This document shows positions 56,011 through 64,000 of a DNA stretch of 64,000 bases, piece after piece. Position 1 is the stretch's first letter, and the number at the start of each line of letters is the position of its first letter. Below the pieces are notes generated by a model. The model saw nothing but the letters and a program-made list of their open reading frames with translations, searched no databases and had not been told where the DNA came from. The position numbers and the translations under genes are program-made. Source of the DNA: Taiwanofungus camphoratus (taxonomy: Eukaryota; Basidiomycota; Agaricomycetes; Polyporales; Taiwanofungaceae); NCBI GenBank assembly GCA_003999685.1, contig CP021220.1, positions 1,860,001-1,924,000 of the forward strand, read 5' to 3'.

Positions 56011-59000
56011 ATGCTTCATCCAGCACGGCGGATTGTTTCACGACCGCGCTGGTCCTCCCTCAAGCGACACTATGCATGGTCGTCATTACATGCTACTCTG
56101 CGCAAGAATAGGCTTATTGATATTCATCCGGAGGTTCAGGATGCTCTGTCAAACCACAAACCAGTCGTTGCACTGGAGACCACCATTGTCACTCACGGAA
56201 TGCCGTATCCTGTCAACTTGACGACTGCTAGGTCGGTGGAAACTATCGTTCGACAAACGGGTGCATTACCAGCGACAATTGGAATCATTGGCGGTCGCGT
56301 GAAAATTGGTCTCGAGCCGAACGAACTAGAATATCTCGCTGACGTTGGAAGCAATCCTTCAGTGGTGAAAATATCCCGACGCGATATCGGACCCGCCATA
56401 TCGATGAAAAGGGATGGAGTTGAGTAGATTGCTATCTCCAAGTATGAGGAATGGATAAACGGTGCGAATGTTCAGGGTACGACATGCAGCGCCACTCTCA
56501 TATTTGCTGCCTTGGCTGGGATCAAGGTGAGACAATGCACATGAACCATGAGATGCATTCATGGGTCTGATCAAAAGCTGAAAGGTGTTTGCTACCGGAG
56601 GGTTGAGTGATTTATGCCTTACCTCCGGTTCGCATTATGCTGAAGTTCTGTTACAGCCTTGGAGGTGTACATCGTCACGGCGAAACTTGTACGTAGTCTA
56701 AAACTCCTCTGCTACCAGTTCGCAATAAATATTTTATTCAACGACGGACGCTGCAGCTATGGATATCTCGGCCGATCTTCACGAACTGACACGGTGTCCT
56801 GTTGGCCTAGTATCCGCAGGAGTTAAGTCAATACTGGATATTGGAAGGTCAGGATTCCAGCTATGGAAATTATCTACATAGTTGAAGTCATGTTCAGGAC
56901 GTTGGAATACCTAGTGGGCGATACTTTCGCGATTGGCCTGAGAAGGTGTGCTGAAACAGCTGTCTCAGGAAACTTTAGGAGTACCTGTTTTGTCCTATGC
57001 CGAGACGGACGATTTTCCGGCTTTTTACAGTAGATGCAGTGGTTTTAAGGTGCAGAGCTTTGACATAGCATGCTAAGATGGTTTCATGCTTTTTGGATAG
57101 AGTCCCTGGAGGGTCGACGACCCTACTGCTGCTGCCCGAATACTTTGTGGGTACTTATACATTCGACTTGATGACGTCCGCTCAAGGCCAGACATAGATG
57201 CGCAAGAGAAATTGGGGATGGCCAATGGTGTCCTCTTTGGGGTTCCGATACCGGAACAGTATGAGGCCATCGGAGGTGAACTACAGACATCAATTGAACA
57301 GGCTCTTCAAGAGGCTGAAGATAGTGGAGTAAGCAGGAGAGGAAAGGAAGTAACACCGTGGCTCCTGAAACGTGTCGGTGAATTAACCGGAGGGAAGTCG
57401 CTGGCAAGTAGTGAGAGTTACCACTTAAACGTCTTCGATCTGCACCTAACGCTGTTGACATCAGACGTGGCTCTTATTGAAAATACTGCGCTCGTTGGTG
57501 GGTTCACCTCTTCCTTCTCATGTTTTGTACAGGTAAACCGGATTTCCAGGCGGTCAGATCGCAGTTGCATATGCTGAGTTAACTCGAGAGTACCAAGAAA
57601 ACAGCCGGGAAGAGGATGTAAGGGTCTGAGCTATGTTGTACGAGATGGCAAAATTGGAATTTTCACTCTAGTCTTCAGGCTTGATACTGGCTCATAAGGC
57701 AGCTTCTATTGGCAAGACCGGTACCTCAACACCACGGCAATCATTACTTGGTGACGATATGGTAAGGGATTGTATCTCAGTGATAGTAAGTTCTGACGGC
57801 TGAAACGTACAACTTCTGTTGCAGCCACAGGCTAAGCTGGTTGTGTTTGGATCGGCTGCGGTCGACATCACTGCACAAGCCCGTTCCGAAAGTGCCGACC
57901 CATCCGTTGGGTTACAGTCAACTGTCCCAGGGTCCGTCTCACTCACCTTGGGAGGTGTAGGGAGGAACGTTGCAGAAGCGGCTCACCGAACTCTTACGTC
58001 GCATACCGGCGTTTGGCAGGCATCCACTCTCTTAGTCTCACCAATTGGTGATGACCCCTTTGGCTACCTGCTCGTTGACGAGATGCGGCGCATTGGCATG
58101 CGAACAGATGGACTTATACAGACTGATGGACCAAGGTCATCAGTATGCAACCTTGTGCTCGATAGCGAGGGCAGTCTCATGGGCGGTGTGGCCGATATGG
58201 ACATAATTAACACTCTCGACAAGGATACGGTGTGTGCGGTGATGATTGTCTGAGATAACGCGATCCGTGTTAGCTTACATCATTCGGTACAGGTCTTACA
58301 CCTTCTTCGAAGACACAAGCCAGTAATCGCGGCCCTCGATGGTAACTTATCTCAGGATACGCTGAAATTCTTGGTTCATCACTGTATCCGGAACAACATT
58401 GCTGGTACGTATGTTATGATCTTTGTCATATTAATAACACTAAGTATAGTAGTTTTCTTGTCAGTGCCGCAAGTTCTCTCCAGTTATTGTGCAGATTTTC
58501 GTGTACTGATCGGACTTGTAGCGAGCCTACTTCGGTGTATAAGTCAACGTCAATATTACCCGCGATTGCCACATCTTTCAATGTTTCTGAATTTTCCGAT
58601 TCTCCCATAACATTTGCCGCGCCAAATCTCCTCGAGTTGGCGCATATGTATCAAGAAACCTATAATGGACCCCTGAAGTTGGCAGAACACAACTATTGGT
58701 GGACATCCATCGACAGTATGAACCTCGGTTCTGAATTCCGTATGGACTTAGAGCGACTCGCGAGGCTTCCTGCCTGTGACCACAACCCCTCTAAAGGCAC
58801 CCTATCTTTCCTGATTGAGAACGGTGTCGCACAGATGGCAATTCGTCTCCTTCCATTCTTCCGCCATCTTATCATCAAGTGCGGAGACCGCGGTGTCATT
58901 ACAGTGTTTCGTGTTTATGGGCAAGGTGCAGCCTGGACACAAGAGCGCAGTAATGTGCAGGGTCGATATGTGATCGCTCCAGGGAGACCGAATGCAGGTG

Positions 59001-59254
59001 TTACGGTCCTCAAACACTTCCCTGCCCTGATGCTGGAAAAGGAGAAGATTATCAATGTGACTGGTGCAGGCGATTCGCTCGTTGGGTCTATCCTGGCTTC
59101 GCTGCTGCAGAACATCAAGGCATTCGAGGATCCGTCAGCTTTAGAAACCTTAATAGGACAGGCCCAACGGGCCGCACTACTCACGTTGCAAAGCCAGTAC
59201 GCAGTCTCGCCGAGCATATCGATCTTGGAAGATGCGCGAACGAGAGATCAATGA
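56011..59254 (+). CDS. Fused pseudouridine-5'-phosphate glycosidase and PfkB pseudouridine kinase
   Basis: The N-terminus MLHPARRIVSRPRWSSLKRH resembles a mitochondrial presequence. The PsuG half has PVVALETTIVTHGMPYPVNL (catalytic Glu), PATIGIIGGRVKIGL, KISRRDIGPAISMKRDG, GTTCSATLIFAALAGIKVFA, GGLGGVHRHGETSMDISADL, AGVKSILDIGRTLEYLETLG (catalytic Lys), LYAQEKLGMANGVLFGVPIP and KEVTPWLLKRVGELTGGKSL. The PfkB half starts KLVVFGSAAVDITAQA and has GGVGRNVAEAAHRTLTSH, PIGDDPFGYLLVDEMRRIG, EPTSVYKSTSILPAI, FAAPNLLELAHMYQ and the anion hole INVTGAGDSLVGSILASLL with the catalytic Asp. It ends EDARTRDQ. Together the halves phosphorylate pseudouridine and split pseudouridine-5'-P to uracil and ribose-5-P. 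At least thirteen introns. It is convergent with IRC3, only 40 bases between stops. Confidence 0.92.
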
Positions 59255-59294
59255 TTGGATGTCATATACCACACCACTGGATGTTTTGCCCGCG

Positions 59295-61850
59295 TCAGGC
59301 AGCCGTAGGTAATGGCCCGACTTTGACGTCTTCTCGAGCTCGCCTCTTCTTTTCTTTAGCTAGTACATCTACCGCTTTTTGCTGTTCCTTTATTTTCTTC
59401 TCGTAGCGGGTCTGTAGATTACGTTAATTAACGCATCTCAGTCATGCAAATTTGAAAGGCGCACTTGAGCACCGTGCTTCAGGCGAGTGATAATATTTGC
59501 TGCATCCCCCTTCGTCATATTTTGAATCCACTGCGTCGCCTTCATCTTTGCAGGTGGGGAGACAGTATTACTACTCTTGTATCGTTTTTCAATGAACTTT
59601 TTCTGATTATCTGTAGCAGGTTCGTGTCTCCACCTCGCGACACGACTCAATCTAGTTATCAAAATGTTGTGTCCATCGGTCCCGACCTCTTCATGAAAGA
59701 CAAAATTCCAACGTACCCTTTACTCAAGGAACCCTTCACAATTTTTGTAGTTGCATAGGTATCACCACCTCTGATTGCTTCGACCAAAGATGGAGCCTTC
59801 AAAATCTGTCGACTCTTTTGAAAAGGCGATATTTTCAGCATGAAAGCGGTCTTCATAGGCAGAGTCGCAGGCGTGTAATGTGCCTGATAATGCGTTTCTG
59901 TCTCTGGAGCAATATTCGTTATTAGACGGAAAATGTCTCATAGGAGTACTCACCTTCGTCTCCTTCAACGCGCTCTATACGAATATAGCCTTTGCCCAGG
60001 CATTCCAGGACGTATACATCTCCTCCGCAGCCGACCCATGCAAGGCCACTCACTTTCCGAACATGCGGTGCCCCGTATGCATTATCAACAAGGGCAAACG
60101 GATCTTCATAATCGACGTAAGTAATTGATTTAGGATCGGGAATACTATCGACACTATCGCGTTTCAACGTCTTGTCAATATTTTGGGTATCATCGACGGT
60201 ATCCGCTCGTCCCTCGAGCGATTCGATCGTTTCATCTTGAACGGATCGTCAGAATGAACCGTACTCGTGTAGGGTGTGACTGACCGTCAATGACCTCGGA
60301 AGGATCAAGACCAAACAGAGTAGGGGTGGACATTACGCCAGGTACACGGTTTGTAGAATCCACAATGTCAATGATTCGGCAGTCTTCCTTTCCTGTCTCG
60401 GGGGAGAGTCTCATTCCTCTGCCAATCTTTACAAATATCATGGCTAGAGGCTCTTTCCAGATTCGATGAAACGCACCATTTGAGCAAAGACATTGCGCGA
60501 GCGCGTAGGTCGCGCAACAATCACGCAGTCGATATTCGGAATATCAGCGCCCTCAGTTAAGACAGCTATTCAGTCTAAATTCAGAAGTAATACACGCCGA
60601 CAACGTATTCAACTGACCGCAATTGATGAGGACCGGGAAATGGCCGAGTTTAAAAGTGTCGACAAGTGCTCTGCGTTCTGCAGCAGGTGTCCCCGAATAG
60701 ATATACCGAGCGTCTACACCAGCTGTTCGAAAAGCCAATGTTAACTCGCGTACATGAGCAAGGTTGACACAGAACACGAGCGTGGACTTCCGTTCCCTTG
60801 CTCTATCTAACCAGGCATGTACCACCAACTTGTTCACGGTGTCTGTATTGACGACATGCGCCAGACTAGTAGGGTTGAAGTCGCCTGTACCAGAATTCAC
60901 GGTGACTCCACTAAGATCAATATTAGCGCGAACAGACGTGAACCGAACATTGCAGAGCCTAGAACAATGGTCAAGATTCACACGTCTGATGAACTCTGGA
61001 TGTAACTACCACTGCTCTTTAATCATCTCCAGAAAATCGCGGTGGTAAACAATCCGCTCAAACACGGAACCAAGAGCGAGGCCGTCATGTCGGCTGAAAG
61101 TAGCCGAGAACCCAAGAATTGGAATACGATGCGAGATCTTCGGTGACTCGAATGTAGCATCAGGATTGCGTATAGCCGAATCAAAATGTGACAGAATTCG
61201 GCGATATCTGCATACTATGAGCATCCCCCGGAAACGCAGGTAGACCACTTACGAGGGTGCAGCGGCATGATGTGCCTCGTCCACGATAACGGCCTTGAGT
61301 CCATTGGGGTCAAACTTGGCCAGGCGCTGTGACTGCAGCAGCGTCTGGTAAGTAGCAACGGTACTGGGAAGTATGACACAGCATACACGTCTCGTGTTAG
61401 ACCACGATATGACCAATTAAACATTACCGGGGGATGGGGTAAGACAGCGGGTGGAATCAAGAGAACGTACACGTCTGCACTTCCTGAAGCACGATGCTTG
61501 GCCCCTTGCTCGATCTCTACTGTCCAGTTCGGGCACAATTTCTCTGCTTGAGCGGCGGCTTGCCTGGCAAGCTCAATGCTATTGACAACGATCAATGAAC
61601 GACTTGCATCAGGGAAACCTGCCGGAGGAAAGATACGAGACAAGAGCGAAATGAATACGGTAGTCTTTCCCGAGCCTGTGGGTAACGAGACACCGATACG
61701 AGTGCAACCAGACCTCAGAGCATCGAGACAAGCGTCGAGACAAGACTCTTGATATGGGCGCAGGACGACCGGTGCGCCCTTCGCAGTGCTGTAACGGCGT
61801 AGGTATTGCAGTCTACCGGTCAACCGGCAACGAGACCCAATGCATAGCAT
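59295..61850 (-). CDS. IRC3: Mitochondrial DEAD/DEAH helicase, IRC3-like
   Basis: The first in-frame ATG (61850) gives [20 protein letters not shown], a basic presequence suited to mitochondria. SF2 motifs are all seen: Q-like [19 protein letters not shown], motif [18 protein letters not shown], Ia [18 protein letters not shown], Ib [116 protein letters not shown]. The tail has [13 protein letters not shown], a helical [35 protein letters not shown] and a Lys-rich coiled end. The layout matches fungal Irc3, a branched-DNA helicase of mitochondrial DNA. About ten exons. Stop TGA at 59295. Confidence 0.88.
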
Positions 61851-62206
61851 CGACAAAGTGTTAAGCAAGCTGGAGTCTATCAGAACTCGATCCACACATT
61901 CTTATTTGAAGGTACGGTTTCACACTCAGAGACACCCCCTTGATCCCTTTCTAGAGACAACAAATCGTGATTCAACGGGCCATTCTGCTTGTGCTACCTC
62001 ACGAACGTCCAATATGGATCGTATAGAATATTTTGGTGCTGTATCTACTACCGTACTTAGAGGATGGTATTCCCAATCCAATATATGATCATGTTCAAAA
62101 CCAGCAAGTGAGATATAACCAGACGATCTAATACGGAGAAGCGTGAAGCGTGCGAGGGATGCAGTAGTACTAGGAGGATGATAGACAATACGATGTCCAA
62201 TAACGT
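61851..62206. other. Intergenic, same-strand gap
   Basis: Promoter of IRC3 and 3' UTR of the ADP/ATP carrier (both minus strand). No coding signal was seen. Confidence 0.45.
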
Positions 62207-63553
62207 TTAGCCAGATCCTGTTAATAAGAAAAGGTCAAAACTTGACAATACCCAAAAGGCCACACGGAAACCTACCGCCGGAATAGACCTTGCCGAACAG
62301 GACCTGCTGCAACTTGTCGTACAGTGAGAGCACACCAGCACCAGCAACACCACGAAGAATGTTGGCACCAGCACCCTTGAAAAGGGACTTGGGACCCTCC
62401 TTGGCGATGATCTGGGATCCGGCGTCGAACATGGACTTGTAGTGAACGGCACCACCAGAAGTCATCATCATGCGACGACTAATATAGTGGTTAATTTAGA
62501 TAATTGTAGGAATAGACTTTAACGTACCGAATGGTATCCAGAGGGTATGAAGCAAGACCAGCACCAATGGTGACACCCCAACCGAGAATGAAGGAACCCA
62601 CGAAGGAACCCTCAAGGGCACCGACAAGAACGACAGGCTCTGTGATGGATGTCAACGGACGTACATGATAAAATGACGCACACTTACTGAGTGAGTCGTA
62701 AACGCCGAAGTAAAGACCCCGGTAGACAATGATTCCAACGACAGACGGGACGAAACCACGGTAGAGACCGGCAATACCATCGGATGCAAGTGTCTTCTTA
62801 TAGACATCAACCAAACCGTTGAATTGACGAGCTCCTCCACCTTTAGCAGACTTAGCGTCGTTTGCAAGACGAGTACGCGCGTAGTCAAGAGAGTACACGA
62901 AGAGCAAAGACGAGGCACCAGCGGCACCACCAGAAGCGACGTTACCAGCGAACCACTTCCAGTAACCATCCTGCTTCTTGAAACCAAACAACGCCTTAAA
63001 GTAATCCTCTGTTGGATTGATCAACAACTGGGCTCGTGACTGATAGGTGAAGACGCACTGAAAGCGAAGTTTAACGCCTGGGTGGGGAAGTACCGGATGA
63101 CGTTGGCCGTGTTACCCCTCCACAAAGAGACAAGACCCTCATCACGGTAGGTACGTGAGAAGCAATCAACGATACCCTTGTAAGGAGTCGCCAGACGACC
63201 CTGCTTGATCTGCAACACCGGAACGTGTTACTAGACAAGCGAAGCTGGAAGCACACAAGCACGCACCATCTCATCCTGGTTCTGGACGAGGAGCTTGATT
63301 CGCTCAATGGGTGCGGCACTAGTCTTGGCGACGGCCTAGAAACGTAGACATGGTTAAGCAAAGTAGAAAGAAGGGGCCCAGAACAGAACACTCACCGCTG
63401 AGACACCGCCCATCAGGAAATCGGCTGCGTAGATGTGCCAGGTCAGCAAACGTCATAATGGCCGGGCCTCGAGCGCGCGGGGACGAAATGCACTGGAAAA
63501 AATTGAGACGCACTGGCGAACTCCTTGGGCGTCTTGCCCTTCTTGTCGGCCAT
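62207..63553 (-). CDS. AAC: Mitochondrial ADP/ATP carrier
   Basis: Start [14 protein letters not shown] at 63553. The three carrier repeats have [155 protein letters not shown] and the ADP/ATP carrier signature RRRMMM, split by an intron. It ends KVYSGGSG at 62207. Each repeat keeps a PxD/ExxxR-type contact (PIERIK, SLDYAR, PLDTIR). Role: exchange of cytosolic ADP for matrix ATP across the inner membrane. Six introns are inferred. Full length, about 310 residues. Codon use is more C-biased than in the neighbours, as expected for a highly expressed gene. Confidence 0.95.
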
Positions 63554-64000
63554 TTTGGAGAAGGATAAACCGAGGAGGGGGAAGGGTAGAAACTGAGTGG
63601 AGGTGGATGATGGACAAGTTGAAGAAGAAAAAAGCTCGTGCGAACCGCTCAAGTACCATTTCGGAAGCTGCCGGAGAGTGCCGGCAAAAACAACCCCGAG
63701 TACCACCGACTGTCACTGCCAGCGCATAAGTTGGCAGCGCGCCCGGCCCGAGCGAAAGCTGCACCGACGCGACCCCTTGTTTCAGTTCGACTCGCGGGGA
63801 CCAGCACGTTGTTTATCGTTCAACGGGAGGCACCCGAGAACGAAGCGCGCATTGGTACTTATTATCCCGGTAATAAAAGATGTGCTACTCTATGGAACAA
63901 AATCAGCTCAGCACAACGACCCGTAGAAACTTCTCGATACGAGGAACCTCCCCACACAACCAACGCCCCACAAGCTATGACCGCCATGTCTCAGGCGATG
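63554..64000. promoter_or_regulatory. Promoter and leader of the ADP/ATP carrier, window edge
   Basis: Upstream region of the carrier gene. A near-palindrome TTATTATCCCGGTAATAA lies around 63859-63876. An ATG at about 63977 followed by open sequence to the window end could start a plus-strand gene, but eight codons are not enough to say. Confidence 0.35.

Noticed and set aside
63977-64000. Start of a plus-strand gene (MTAMSQAM) at the window end
   Set aside because: Only eight codons are visible. It could equally be leader sequence of the carrier gene read on the other strand.

Overview
The window reads as nuclear DNA of a filamentous basidiomycete, most likely an Agaricomycete. Almost every gene is split by many short introns (about 45 to 70 bases), and splicing must be modelled to see the proteins. 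The gene set is fungal (Rab4-type GTPase, D-serine dehydratase, ICE2, DUG3, NUS1, RRP36), with basidiomycete-type families such as DUF6533. No rRNA, tRNA or CRISPR was found. The only mobile DNA seen is two diverged copies of one small inverted-repeat transposon.

Layout. 1-7 kb is strikingly G+C rich and carries a DUF6533 fragment, an SGT1-like co-chaperone (minus), a GST-fold protein (plus) and a type II glycosyltransferase (plus). 7-12 kb holds two minus-strand membrane proteins: one of unknown function, and one mucin-like with a single membrane span. 12-15 kb is gene poor and contains the first transposon copy. 15-24 kb has a Rab4/Ypt4 GTPase, D-serine dehydratase, a divergent alpha/beta hydrolase and an RBM39-type splicing factor; the second transposon copy lies just upstream of the splicing factor. 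24-28.4 kb holds a bacterial-style ketol-acid reductoisomerase homolog, an L-rhamnose 1-dehydrogenase and a cupin; the first two share a promoter that contains spaced repeats. 28.6-38.5 kb has PEX16, a coiled-coil protein, a CorA-type metal transporter, RRP36 and an FMN reductase. 38.6-46 kb holds a very large polytopic membrane protein of unknown function and a DUF2235 hydrolase. 46.7-64 kb is dense housekeeping: NUS1, SEC17, PCM1, DUG3, ICE2, MOCS2B, a fused pseudouridine glycosidase/kinase, an IRC3-type mitochondrial helicase and the mitochondrial ADP/ATP carrier.

How the genes fit together. Most are unrelated housekeeping functions: the dolichol branch (NUS1), membrane fusion (SEC17, Rab4), UDP-GlcNAc synthesis (PCM1), glutathione turnover (DUG3), molybdopterin (MOCS2B), nucleoside salvage and mitochondrial functions. 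Many are arranged as divergent pairs with short shared promoters. The one stretch that could be a small catabolic or specialised unit is KARI-like / LRA1 / cupin. Exon borders were placed by hand from reading frame, splice consensus and family knowledge. Gene ends are generally firmer than individual internal splice sites. The 5' end of the mucin-like gene and the 3' splicing of the hydrolase remain open.
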